A DNA stretch of 64,000 bases from Planctomycetota bacterium (GCA_013112555.1 JABFGK010000001.1:2578581-2642580); one strand, 5' to 3'. Counted from the stretch's first letter, positions 47,139-57,113 are shown. A program made the numbers and translations. The notes: generated by a model from the sequence alone, not told the origin.

Positions 47139-48827
47139 GTGAATCGTATCCGTCAATCACATACAGATGCTCGCACTACCTTCCACCCGGGTATTCAGGC
47201 ACTTCTGTACCTGGTTTTTGTCGTGGCCTGGTTGATGTTCCCGCAGACACAGCACGCCGCATCGTCCCCGATTGCATCGGAGGCTGTGTTCATCTCGCTG
47301 GCTCATGCAACAGGTGGCAGCATCGTTGTGTCCGCGATGGATGATGACGATGACGATGATGACGACAAGGACAAGGGCAAGAAGAAGGACCACGACGACG
47401 ACGACGATGATGACGACAAGGACAAGGGCAAGAAGAAGGACCACGACGACGACGATGATGACGGCAAGGGCAAGGGCAAGAAGAAGGGCCACGACGACGA
47501 CGATGATGACGACGATGACCATGATGGCCATGGTGACGACGAGGGTGATGACGAGGGTGATGACGAGGGGGAATCCGACGGCGGCGTCACCCTCTACGTT
47601 CGTACCAGTGGCAGCGATTCGAATAACGGGTTGACACCCGAGACCGCATTTGCCTCCATTCAGAAGGCGGTCAACTCCTGCACCGGCGACGGCTACACCA
47701 TCTACGTCGGGCCCGGCACCTACCACGAAACCGTGGAAGTCGGGTACGGCGGCGGCAAGGCTGCCAAGAGCGGCGAGAAAGGAAGCCTCAACCGGATCAT
47801 CGGTGACAAGGGCGGCACCAAGACCGGCGATCCTGCCGGCTCCGTCATCGTGGATGGTGATGGGAGCAAGAACTGGGGCATTCTCGTCTATGAACGGGAC
47901 TACTGGTCCATTCACACCATGACCGTCAAGGGCTTCCGCTCATACGGAATCTACTGTGGGCTCGGAGAGGGCCAGGAGGTCCATGGATGTACCGTCTATA
48001 TGGACGGCTACTACGGGATTCTCTCCGTCTACGGCGTGGATGCCAAGATCTGCAACAATCGCCTGTACCGGGGGACGCGCGGGTATTACATGATCTATGC
48101 CTATGCGTCCGGCGGCACCGTCCTCGTCGACAGCAACCGGTTCAACCAGACCGGCGATGCGTACCTGGCGTGTGGGTATGGCGACGGCTACTGGTCCCAG
48201 AACAGATATAACAACTCGTATTATTACTATGGGATTCTGGCTTACTCCTACCCCAAGAGTGATACAAAACTCATCGTGACGAACAACATCGGCAGCGATG
48301 TCCTCTACGGCATCTATGCGTACAGTTACAAGAAGGACCACTCAGACATCACGATCGCGCATAATGTGCTCAGCGGCTGCTACTACGGGATGTATACTTA
48401 TTGCTATGCCGGCGAGATGCTGCTGGCTGACAATGTCATCACCGACTCCTACGTCGGGATCATGTCGCAGGACCACAAAGGCTCGACGCGAATCAGCGGC
48501 CTGCTGACGAACAATATTACATTCAAGCCGGTCTGGCTGCGCGGAAAGAAGAATGTCGAAGGGCACATCGACGGGCAGGACCCGATGTGGGTGGATGCAG
48601 CCTCCGGCAACTTCCTCCCACAGCCCGGTTCACCGGCAATCGACGGCGGCCTGGGCGTGGCAGGCATCAACATCGACATCCGCGACCTCTCACGGCCGAT
48701 CGACGGCGATCGAGACGGTCTGGCCGGCTACGACCTCGGCGCGTACGAGTATGACCCGGTCTCCGACGGGGCCTCGGCACCGGTCATCGTCATGTGGCGA
48801 GAAGTAGACAGCGAGACGACTGACTAA
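47139..48827 (+). CDS. Secreted right-handed parallel beta-helix protein with Asp/Lys-rich repeat region
   Basis: Signal sequence, D/K block repeats, then GVTLYVRTSGSDSNNGLTPETAFASIQKAVNSCTGDGYTIYVGPGTYHETV (DUF1565-like) and Tyr/Gly-rich rungs. Confidence 0.85.
   Translation: MNRIRQSHTDARTTFHPGIQALLYLVFVVAWLMFPQTQHAASSPIASEAVFISLAHATGGSIVVSAMDDDDDDDDDKDKGKKKDHDDDDDDDDKDKGKKKDHDDDDDDGKGKGKKKGHDDDDDDDDDHDGHGDDEGDDEGDDEGESDGGVTLYVRTSGSDSNNGLTPETAFASIQKAVNSCTGDGYTIYVGPGTYHETVEVGYGGGKAAKSGEKGSLNRIIGDKGGTKTGDPAGSVIVDGDGSKNWGILVYERDYWSIHTMTVKGFRSYGIYCGLGEGQEVHGCTVYMDGYYGILSVYGVDAKICNNRLYRGTRGYYMIYAYASGGTVLVDSNRFNQTGDAYLACGYGDGYWSQNRYNNSYYYYGILAYSYPKSDTKLIVTNNIGSDVLYGIYAYSYKKDHSDITIAHNVLSGCYYGMYTYCYAGEMLLADNVITDSYVGIMSQDHKGSTRISGLLTNNITFKPVWLRGKKNVEGHIDGQDPMWVDAASGNFLPQPGSPAIDGGLGVAGINIDIRDLSRPIDGDRDGLAGYDLGAYEYDPVSDGASAPVIVMWREVDSETTD
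47349..47520 (+). repeat. ~48-51-bp tandem repeat encoding D(6-9)-KDKGKKK-DH
   Basis: gacaaggacaagggcaagaagaaggaccacgac at 47364 and 47415, variant near 47463. Confidence 0.85.
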
Positions 48828-49073
48828 GCCCACGGCTGGCCGTGCGAACGTGCGTACCCGGCGCTTCGGGTACTTCTGAATGACGTACTGTGGCGGCCCG
48901 GCGCTGCCGATCGCCGGTGCAGGTGATTTCAGTGATTCACGGTCCTCCTGCAAGCCCGGAATCTGCCCCGGTTGCCGGTCGGGATACCGAAGGGGCAGCC
49001 CGAATGAGCCGATATCTGATGTGCAATCGATTCATTGTGACGAATATCGCAGATCGGGCAGGCGGAATGAACC

Positions 49074-50768
49074 ATGCGTCGTACCAGTCCTCTCTTCATT
49101 AATCTGACCGATAAGACGATCGAGTTTGCCGTGCCGGGAGGTGGGGCCGGGTCCGCATTATCGGTCCAGGTGGACCTGCCGGATGAGGCAAATGCGTGGA
49201 TCGGCTCGGTTCCCGAACTGGCACCGGTCATCATGGAGGCAGCACAATCGCTCGGCATTGAACATGCCTGCGTGAGCCTGGCCTATGACAGCCCATCACT
49301 GACGACACAGCTGGTCAGTCAGGCAGCCGGGAGCGAAGGCCAGGCGGCCACCGCGGCGCGCCTGGCCAGTGCATCGGGAGCCCACTACGGAACCTCTCCC
49401 TCGGTGACTGATGCGTGTGTAATCGGAATCGACGCTGCGGATCACACCGGTACCAATGAGAATGCGCCGAACAAGTACCATGTCGTGGCCGCGACCGATC
49501 GCCAGGCAGCATGCGAGGCACTCGTCTCATTGATCGAGCGCTGCGGCTGGACGCTGCAGCAACTCATCTCACTGGACTCGTTCGTCGTCAGCCGGGAGGC
49601 TCGCACCTCGCTGGCCCACCACTCGCCGGCCCCGCTGGCACGACTCTACCTCGGGCGCCGACACTCCGTCCTGTCAGTCGGGTGTGCCGGCCGCTTGCGT
49701 TTGTTCAGACGAATCGGATTCGGAATCGATCTGCTTGCCGAGGCACTGTGCAAGCCCATCCCGCTCGGGCACGACGGGCAACGGGAGGCACAACTGGAAT
49801 GGGCCCAGGCACTCGATCTACTCTATACCCAGGGGCTTCCATCGCGTGACACCGAAGTGTGCCAAGGCACGGAGGTCAAGGGCTATCACGTCCTGCCTCT
49901 AATTCAGCCCGTGTTGCAGCGCTTGCTCGTCGAACTGAAGCAGTCCCTGCGTTTCGGATTAAACGAGTTCGAACCAAGCGACATACAAGGCGTCCTGACC
50001 GGGCCCGGAGCGTACGTGGACGGCGTGGCAGGACTGCTCAGTGAGAGCACCGGCATCGATTTCCAGGCGTCGCCGTCGGAGGACGAGTCACGCGAACCCG
50101 AGAACCCAGCCTGGAACGCCTACTCGTTCGGGCAGTTCGTATCCGATGCCGACGACACCGAGACACCGAACCTGCTGCCACCGTCGGCAATTTCACGGGT
50201 CACCGCTCGACGCATTCGCTACGGCCTCGCTGCCGGGTGTGCCGCCGCCGTCATCCTCATCGGGGCCGACACCTTCCGACTCAATCACGCGATTGCCTCG
50301 GCTCGTGTGCAACTTGAACAAGCGGTACAGTCCAATGAAAACCTGACGGCCATGGACGACCTGCGACAGCAGGTGATCGAAAACAACGGCCGGCTGCAGG
50401 CACTCAACAATCAGATGGCCGAAACATACCTGTTCCGAGTCGACTGGGCTGCCGGCATCAAGGAACTGACTCGACTCGCGCCGCCCGAGATCAAACTGAT
50501 TCAAATCGACGCCGGGGCTGACGACGCCGAGAAGGCCGAGGCAGGGTACATGACCGTCCATGCCTACTCGCTCGGCCCATCCGATGATGAAGTGATTCAG
50601 CAATACATTACAAGACTCTCCGACAGCGCGCTGTTTGCATCAGTCAGAATCGGCCCGGTGCAGAAGGTGAACCTGGATGGGACCAGCGCTCGCCGCTTCA
50701 GTGTGGAGACTCGGTTGAGTGCCGTCGATCGGGGCGAGACAGCGCCGGCAACCGACAGTGATCAGTAG
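49074..50768 (+). CDS. PilM-like + PilN-like (GspL-type) fusion protein
   Basis: N-terminal actin-like/PilM-like region; C-terminal TM (IRYGLAAGCAAAVILIGADTF) followed by PilN-like IKELTRLAPPEIKLIQIDAGA. Confidence 0.7.
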   Translation: MRRTSPLFINLTDKTIEFAVPGGGAGSALSVQVDLPDEANAWIGSVPELAPVIMEAAQSLGIEHACVSLAYDSPSLTTQLVSQAAGSEGQAATAARLASASGAHYGTSPSVTDACVIGIDAADHTGTNENAPNKYHVVAATDRQAACEALVSLIERCGWTLQQLISLDSFVVSREARTSLAHHSPAPLARLYLGRRHSVLSVGCAGRLRLFRRIGFGIDLLAEALCKPIPLGHDGQREAQLEWAQALDLLYTQGLPSRDTEVCQGTEVKGYHVLPLIQPVLQRLLVELKQSLRFGLNEFEPSDIQGVLTGPGAYVDGVAGLLSESTGIDFQASPSEDESREPENPAWNAYSFGQFVSDADDTETPNLLPPSAISRVTARRIRYGLAAGCAAAVILIGADTFRLNHAIASARVQLEQAVQSNENLTAMDDLRQQVIENNGRLQALNNQMAETYLFRVDWAAGIKELTRLAPPEIKLIQIDAGADDAEKAEAGYMTVHAYSLGPSDDEVIQQYITRLSDSALFASVRIGPVQKVNLDGTSARRFSVETRLSAVDRGETAPATDSDQ

Positions 50769-50789
50769 ACGAAAGAACAAGCCGAAAGC

Positions 50790-51437
50790 GTGGGCAATAT
50801 GGGTGGCGACACCATACGTGAACTTGGATCCTTCGGGCTGATCGCAGCGGCCGTCACGGTCGGCGGCGTCGTGCAGTTTCTGTTCCCGAAGATGAGCGAA
50901 CTGCAAACGACGCAGGCTCAGATTCAACAGATCAATGCGGACGAGGGCGCAAACGCCGGACCGAGTGCCGATGTGCAGGCCCGGGCTGACCACATTCGGG
51001 ACCGGGTTCGCATGGTGAACGAACTGAATCACAAGACAGGTGATACGCGCGTGCTGTATCAACTCCTGCTCCAACTGGCCGAATCCCACGGGGTCGAATA
51101 CGAGAGCATCCAGCCGCAGGAGCAGAGCAAGGCCGAACCAAACTCGAAACAGGTCAGAACAACAGCCTTCCGACTCGCCTGGGTCTCAGACCTGCCATCA
51201 ACCGGCCATATGCTTGAAGACCTGGATGCGTGCGGGATCCCACATCGGGTGGCCAACCTGCATCTGCTCCCGATCAAACAGGATGACATCACCGTGGTGT
51301 CAGTCAGCATGCAGGTTGAGTTCCTGCACTATCCGATAGTCCCGATGCTGGCTGCGATGGCCGAACTCAACGAGTCGGGCGAGCCGGGGAATGACCCAAT
51401 GCCGCCGGCAGCCACGGGGCAGGGAGGTGGCATATGA
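50790..51437 (+). CDS. PilO/GspM-like protein
   Basis: Short N-terminal TM (FGLIAAAVTVGGVVQFLF), coiled coil, then PilO-like C-domain LLLQLAESHGVEYESIQP. Confidence 0.65.
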   Translation: MGNMGGDTIRELGSFGLIAAAVTVGGVVQFLFPKMSELQTTQAQIQQINADEGANAGPSADVQARADHIRDRVRMVNELNHKTGDTRVLYQLLLQLAESHGVEYESIQPQEQSKAEPNSKQVRTTAFRLAWVSDLPSTGHMLEDLDACGIPHRVANLHLLPIKQDDITVVSVSMQVEFLHYPIVPMLAAMAELNESGEPGNDPMPPAATGQGGGI

Positions 51438-52051
51438 GTTTCATATCACTGCAACCTGCTGCAAAGATGAAACTGGGGACGGCCGCTGCCGTGATCGGCC
51501 CGGTGGTGCTGGTGCTGTTTACGAAACTGCTCGGGATGGGCCCGGGGCATGTTCAGGGAGGAGAGCAGGGAGATGGCAATGCCACGGCCGGCGAAGCAGC
51601 CCTCACGGGTGTCGCTCACAATGTCACACAAGAGTTGCGCTGCGATGCGACGCACGAGGCGGGAACCGCTGCGCAAGCACTGCGACATGAAGCCTTCCCG
51701 CAGGATCCCTTCTATTTGACCGGGATGTTCGGGGGCGACCCGAGCGAAATGCCGGTCCCGACTCCCGACCTGGGTGCAGGCAACCAGCGCTTCTCAATAT
51801 CCGGGTTCATCAGCGGCTCAAGACCGATGGCCGTGATCAACGACCAGGTCTGCACTATCGGGCAAACGGTCACAGCCGAGCGCTTTCAATGGACGGTCGA
51901 GGCCATCGACTGCGAAAAACGCACCGTCACACTGCGCGGCTCAGATGGCAAATCATTCGTCGTTGAAGCCGATGAACAGGGAACACGCAGCCCGGGACGA
52001 AGAACGCCTGCACAAAACGACAACGGCCCACCCACGATGCCAATCCCATAA
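51434..52051 (+). CDS. GspC/PilP-like protein of the secretion operon
   Basis: N-terminal TM; GFISGSRPMAVINDQVCTIGQTVTAERFQWTVEAIDCEKRTVTLRGSDGKSFVVEA; ATGA overlap with the PilO-like gene. Confidence 0.55.
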   Translation: MSFISLQPAAKMKLGTAAAVIGPVVLVLFTKLLGMGPGHVQGGEQGDGNATAGEAALTGVAHNVTQELRCDATHEAGTAAQALRHEAFPQDPFYLTGMFGGDPSEMPVPTPDLGAGNQRFSISGFISGSRPMAVINDQVCTIGQTVTAERFQWTVEAIDCEKRTVTLRGSDGKSFVVEADEQGTRSPGRRTPAQNDNGPPTMPIP

Positions 52052-52136
52052 CAACTGAACTGCGATTGCTGCATTGAGTGAACACCATGACCACACGACC
52101 TCGAACAGGTGGCCTGTTCGTGCGCGCTGCGGCCGG

Positions 52137-54845
52137 CTACTCGTCTGTTGTCTCGGTGTTATGCTCCCGAACGCGCTTGGCCCACTTACGCAGGAAGTCA
52201 CGGTACTTCGGTGCCACCGCTTCCTGATTCACGGCACGCTCGATTGCATCGGCTGCCTCCTTCAGGAGTTGATTCATCTGGGCGCCTCCCTCCGGACCAC
52301 CCCCTGACGTATCGCCCTGGATGGCTTGGCCGTCTTCGTCCGTCGGGACATCGGATGGATCGCGATACCATCGGGAAAGCGTCAGTTCGTCCCGTGGCTC
52401 CGGATCGCCGGTGCCCTGCCCATCGCCCGGTTCCGGCCGAGCATCAAGATCAACGACATCATAATCCCGGTCGGGCGTGCCCCCCTGCTGCAGCCCGGAT
52501 GGTGGGCCGACGTCTGAGCCGGCATCCTGCCCGGGAAGGCCGGGTTCCTGCCCCTGCTCGCGGGCCAGATCGCGCGCCCAACGCTCAAGTTCCTCACGCT
52601 CCTCCGGCGACAACTGCTCCAGAAGTTCACGGGCCTTGTCCTGCATCTCCTTGCTGACTTCCCGCCGTTTGCCTGCCTGATCCTGCCACTTGCCGATGCG
52701 CTCCAACTCCTCCCTCAGCCGGCGGATCTGCCCCTCGGCATCAGGCGCCGGCTCACTCCCCGTATCCCCTGGCGGCTCGTCAGTCAGCGCCGGGCCGGAA
52801 TCAGGCGGCTGTACATTCTCTGAAGACGACGATTGCTCATCAGTGGGCTCAGTACCCTCCACATCAAGTCCCTCGCCCGTCGGCGGATCAGCGGGAACGG
52901 GTCCCTGACCCGGCTCCTTATCAGTCTGTGACGGGGTCTCACTCGGCTGCGGTTGCTGCTCATCACTCCCCGGCTCAGCCTCGGCCGGCTGCCCGTCGGT
53001 CCCCTGCGGCGGTTGCTGCTGCTGATCCGATTCGGGAGGTGCTGCAGCGTCAGACGGTACCTGCTCTGTTTCAGTCTCGGAATCCTGCTGCGAGGGAGGT
53101 GTCTGCGTGTCCGGCTGGCCGGGTTCATCCATTGTGGCCGGCGGCTGTTGTCCCGACTCATCGCCCCCGTCGGTGCCCTGGGCCTCCTGCTCGCGGCTCG
53201 TGCCATCCTGCGGTGGCTGCGTACCGGCATCGTCCTGAGACTGTGATTCGTTGGGAGGAGTCGCCGGCTGCTCTGACTCCACCGCACGGGCTGCCTCACG
53301 CAAACGCTCAGCCAATCGCTCGGTCTGCTCGTCGGCCTGCCGACGGACTCGATCCTCCTGATTCAATCGATCAATCTCATCGGCAGCCCGATCCGCCGAA
53401 CCATCGTCGGCTCCCGCATCCTCAAGTGCCTGCTCGACGTCATCCCGCTTCCAGCCGTCCTCCTCAAGTTGATCGAGTTTCGACTCATCCGACACTCCCA
53501 GATCCCGCATCAGATCACGCTGGGCTGAGTCCTCGGATGGCTGCTCATCCACAGCGTCCGGATCACCGGTCTCCTGCTTGTCCTGCGTATCCGACCCACC
53601 GGCCGGCACCGAATCGTCAGACGGCTGCTGTGACTGTGGCGTGGGCTGTTTCTTCGGCCTCAGGTTGTCCGCCATCCGTTCGAATCGTCTGGCCAACTGC
53701 TGCCGCTGCTCGGGCGTCATCTCGCGGACCTCACGGGCCAGGTCATCGAGTTGCCGGGCTGCATCTTCGATCCGGCCATCCGACAACGCTTCCTCGAACT
53801 CAGGGGCCGGCGTGTCATTCTCCGTCAGATCGTTGGGCTCCAACTCCTGCGATTCCGTGCTTCGCGGCATGGTACGGGCTGCCTGCGACATTCGCGAACG
53901 CATTTCGTCAGCAGCCTGATCCAACTGTTGGGCTTCCTCGTCAAGCGATTGAGCAACCTGATCAAGTTCCTCGGCTGCCTGCGCCAGCATTTCATCAGAT
54001 GACGGGCTCGGCTCCGGCAGCGCCCCGCCACCTCCTGCTGCCTCATTGGACCGTGATGCTGCCTGCTGTGAACTGCGATCCTGCGCCGCAAGTTGCTCCT
54101 CAAGTCGGTCCAGCGTCTGGACTGCCTGGGCTGCAGCATCGTCTATCAAGACGGCATCACCATCATCAGCGGTCGTATCCGGATTCGCGAGGCTGTCTTC
54201 CAACTGTTTCCGTGCATCAGCCAACGTCGATCGGATCGCCTGCTCCGCCTCCTCGAGCTGTCGCTCGTTTTCGGCCTCGGTGTTCTTGATCCCGGCAATG
54301 CGACGGGCAGCAGCCACGATGTCAGCAGCCGGCACATAGGCCCATGCCACCGGAACCCCTGCCAGCAGTACGACGGCCACGGTGGCCCAGAGCGACGACA
54401 TTCGAACCGGCAGTGCCGACTTCGTATCAATGCGGCCGGCATTCGACGCAGCATCGGCAAGCAGCAGCGCTGCCATCGGGCCGTGCGATTCGAGTAACCG
54501 GTCATCGCGCCTGACCTCAATCGCCGAGGCATACCGGTTCAGCGCGAGCGTGGCGTCATCAAGCGTTCGTGCCACGGCAAATGAATCCGGCCGACGGAAC
54601 CAGACAATCAGCATCGCAATCGGCAGCCCGCACAGACTCAGGACCACATACGGCCACACCGGAAGTGTCAGCGGGAACGAGGTATCCGGAATGAGGCGAT
54701 CAGCCAGCAGCAACAACGCAGACGCCACACCGGTGACGCACAGCAGGGGCGGTGCCAGCCGAACCAGATGTGCCACCATCAGCCGACGGCGAGCAGCCTG
54801 CAGTGCCCCGTCCAGAATCGGATTATGCCGGTCGTGAGTCGTCAT
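52137..54845 (-). CDS. Large membrane protein with long acidic/Gln-rich low-complexity domain (hypothetical)
   Basis: 902 aa; 2-3 N-terminal TMs, coiled-coil and Q/E/S/P-rich region. Confidence 0.8.
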   Translation of the reverse strand: MTTHDRHNPILDGALQAARRRLMVAHLVRLAPPLLCVTGVASALLLLADRLIPDTSFPLTLPVWPYVVLSLCGLPIAMLIVWFRRPDSFAVARTLDDATLALNRYASAIEVRRDDRLLESHGPMAALLLADAASNAGRIDTKSALPVRMSSLWATVAVVLLAGVPVAWAYVPAADIVAAARRIAGIKNTEAENERQLEEAEQAIRSTLADARKQLEDSLANPDTTADDGDAVLIDDAAAQAVQTLDRLEEQLAAQDRSSQQAASRSNEAAGGGGALPEPSPSSDEMLAQAAEELDQVAQSLDEEAQQLDQAADEMRSRMSQAARTMPRSTESQELEPNDLTENDTPAPEFEEALSDGRIEDAARQLDDLAREVREMTPEQRQQLARRFERMADNLRPKKQPTPQSQQPSDDSVPAGGSDTQDKQETGDPDAVDEQPSEDSAQRDLMRDLGVSDESKLDQLEEDGWKRDDVEQALEDAGADDGSADRAADEIDRLNQEDRVRRQADEQTERLAERLREAARAVESEQPATPPNESQSQDDAGTQPPQDGTSREQEAQGTDGGDESGQQPPATMDEPGQPDTQTPPSQQDSETETEQVPSDAAAPPESDQQQQPPQGTDGQPAEAEPGSDEQQPQPSETPSQTDKEPGQGPVPADPPTGEGLDVEGTEPTDEQSSSSENVQPPDSGPALTDEPPGDTGSEPAPDAEGQIRRLREELERIGKWQDQAGKRREVSKEMQDKARELLEQLSPEEREELERWARDLAREQGQEPGLPGQDAGSDVGPPSGLQQGGTPDRDYDVVDLDARPEPGDGQGTGDPEPRDELTLSRWYRDPSDVPTDEDGQAIQGDTSGGGPEGGAQMNQLLKEAADAIERAVNQEAVAPKYRDFLRKWAKRVREHNTETTDE

Positions 54846-54933
54846 CGTCTGTGCTCAAGAACACCCTTCCACACCAACTGTACGTATGGGTCGGGCCGGC
54901 GATGGGCTTTTTGCCGGACATGCCTGCAAAACA

Positions 54934-55746
54934 CTATACGTTTTTCGGCTGATCCGATGTCACGCAATCAGCCGGGTCAATGCCGAAAAAACGGCTCGTA
55001 TTGGCGTTAATCCGGGCATGGAACTCATCCCACGGCTCGCTGCGCAGCGCAGCGACGTTTCGGGCCGTCGCAATCGAATACTGCGGCTCGTTCGTGCGAA
55101 TCTTGCGGTGCGGCTCGGGGGTCAGAAACGGGGCATCCGTTTCGATCATGATTCGATCCCCAGGCACCATCCGAGCAGCCTCCCGGATCGGCTTCGCACT
55201 CGCGTTCGTAAACGTGACGATGCCGGTGAAACTGATCCAGGCGCCGAAATCAAGTACCTGCCGGGCTTCATCAGGATTGCCTGTGAAACAGTGAAAAACG
55301 AACCGGTCGGCCGGCAACCCCGACTGCCGAAGAATGGGCAGCAGATCGTCGAAGGCCTTGCGGCAATGCACCACGATTGGCAGCGCAATGCGGCTGTCTG
55401 AAATGACGGCCAGTTGATCATGCAGAACCTGTTGCTGGAGATGGAACGGCGGGCGATCGTAATGGCGATCCAGACCAAGTTCGCCCCAAGCCACACACTT
55501 CGGGTCGGCAGCCGCAGCCACCACCGTGGGCCAGTCAATCGGCTCATCGCAGTTGAGCGGATGCACGCCGGACGTGAACCACACATTGGCAAACCGACGA
55601 GCCAGGCCGGCTGCCTCCAGGACATCCTGTGAGGTGGTGGACACGGTGATCGCGCCGGCAACGCCGGCCGACCGCGCATCATCCAGTACCTGCACGACGC
55701 GAGTCAACAGTTGGGAAAACGTGAGATGGCAATGGGTGTCAATCAT
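54934..55746 (-). CDS. tatD: TatD family metal-dependent hydrolase
   Basis: MIDTHCHLTFSQL, WGELGLDRHYD, HCRKAFDD, FHCFTGNPDEA, IETDAPFLTPEPHR. Confidence 0.95.
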   Translation of the reverse strand: MIDTHCHLTFSQLLTRVVQVLDDARSAGVAGAITVSTTSQDVLEAAGLARRFANVWFTSGVHPLNCDEPIDWPTVVAAAADPKCVAWGELGLDRHYDRPPFHLQQQVLHDQLAVISDSRIALPIVVHCRKAFDDLLPILRQSGLPADRFVFHCFTGNPDEARQVLDFGAWISFTGIVTFTNASAKPIREAARMVPGDRIMIETDAPFLTPEPHRKIRTNEPQYSIATARNVAALRSEPWDEFHARINANTSRFFGIDPADCVTSDQPKNV

Positions 55747-56198
55747 GGTGTCACATACTGTAGGGGCTGCAGGCCGATTCGGACGCGGGCAGGCGAGCGT
55801 GAATCGACTGCTCCCCCAGGCAGATTCCACCTGCTCTGCAACCAACGACAAGAAAGCGACTTGGGCGCATTAGCCGGATTGATTCTCCTTTTTCTGATTC
55901 TCCACTGTGACGGCTGCGATCGGCAGGCGACCAATCACGCGTTGCAGGCACAGCCACGGTGATCAGCGCACTCACTGTGATACGCTGCAGCAGCACGGCC
56001 GGTTTCGCAGGGAAGCCGGCGAACTCACAACCAACCACACAGCAACATGGCCAGGCAACCCCGGCTGCCTGCAGGGGCCCGGAAGCGCGATCGGTGCGCC
56101 GATCCGCAGCCGCTGCCGCTTTGTCATCGCTGCACAAGCACGCTCACTCACACACACAAACCGAGAACACCATCAACTGATAGAGGAGAACCACAACC

Positions 56199-57113
56199 AT
56201 GCGTACCAACAACCACACTCGCCGTCATCTGACTTCGACCCTTGCGATGATGGGGGCGGCACTGTCCGTCAGTGCAGCGGCATCATCGACCTGCCTCGCG
56301 ACCGACTTCGTCACGACCAAAGTCGCATCCGGACTCGAAGCGCCGATGGGGATTACCAATGCCGGTATGTATCCCTACGTCTGCGTCACCGAAGTCCCGA
56401 CACCCGGCATCAATGGTGACAACGGCGGCCGCAACCGAGTCATTGCCATCAACCTTGCCGACGGCGGCATCACCGAACTGAATGCCGGTGAGCCGTACCC
56501 CGTGAACCTCGCCCGAGCGAGTCAGCATCTGTTCTGGACCTGCAAGTCAGCCGGCGTCATTCTCCATCGTCTGCCCGACGGAACCGTCGAGCATCTGCTG
56601 GACAATCTGAACGCCCCGTCCGGCATCTTCACCGACGGCGACATGCTCTACTTCACCGAAGTGCCGTTCCCCGGTGAGAAGAACCCGGCCAACCGCGTCC
56701 TGTCATTCGACGGTACCACGATGACCGAACTCGTCGCCGGCGAGCCGGCCCCGACCGACATCACGATGGGGTCCGATGGGTCACTTTACTGGACCTGCAA
56801 AACCGCCGGCGTCATCGTCAGGTACGACACCGCCGGACACCTGACCACCGTCCTGGAAGACCTCAACAGCCCGACCGGGATCGCCTCAGACGAGATGGGC
56901 CACATCTACTTCACCGAGGTACCGACCCCGGGCGTCAATGGCGATGAAGGCGGCTTCAACAAGATCTGGCGGTACACGATTGACAGCGGGATGCTGGACC
57001 TCGTCAACGAGGGCGATCCCGAGCCGACAGACGTCACCGTCTCCCCTACCGGCAGTTTCATTGCCTGGACCTGCACTTCAGCCGGCGTGATCAAGGTTGC
57101 CAGGCCACTCTGA
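56199..57113 (+). CDS. Secreted beta-propeller-like repeat protein
   Basis: Signal peptide; repeated YVCVTEVPTPGINGDNGG / YFTEVPFPGEKN / YFTEVPTPGVNGDEGG and WTCKSAGVI / WTCKTAGVI / WTCTSAGVI. Confidence 0.7.
   Translation: MRTNNHTRRHLTSTLAMMGAALSVSAAASSTCLATDFVTTKVASGLEAPMGITNAGMYPYVCVTEVPTPGINGDNGGRNRVIAINLADGGITELNAGEPYPVNLARASQHLFWTCKSAGVILHRLPDGTVEHLLDNLNAPSGIFTDGDMLYFTEVPFPGEKNPANRVLSFDGTTMTELVAGEPAPTDITMGSDGSLYWTCKTAGVIVRYDTAGHLTTVLEDLNSPTGIASDEMGHIYFTEVPTPGVNGDEGGFNKIWRYTIDSGMLDLVNEGDPEPTDVTVSPTGSFIAWTCTSAGVIKVARPL

Noticed and set aside
47157-47915. 252-aa minus-strand ORF rich in V/I/L
   Set aside because: Antisense of the Asp/Lys repeat (GAC/GAT read as GTC/ATC); no independent support
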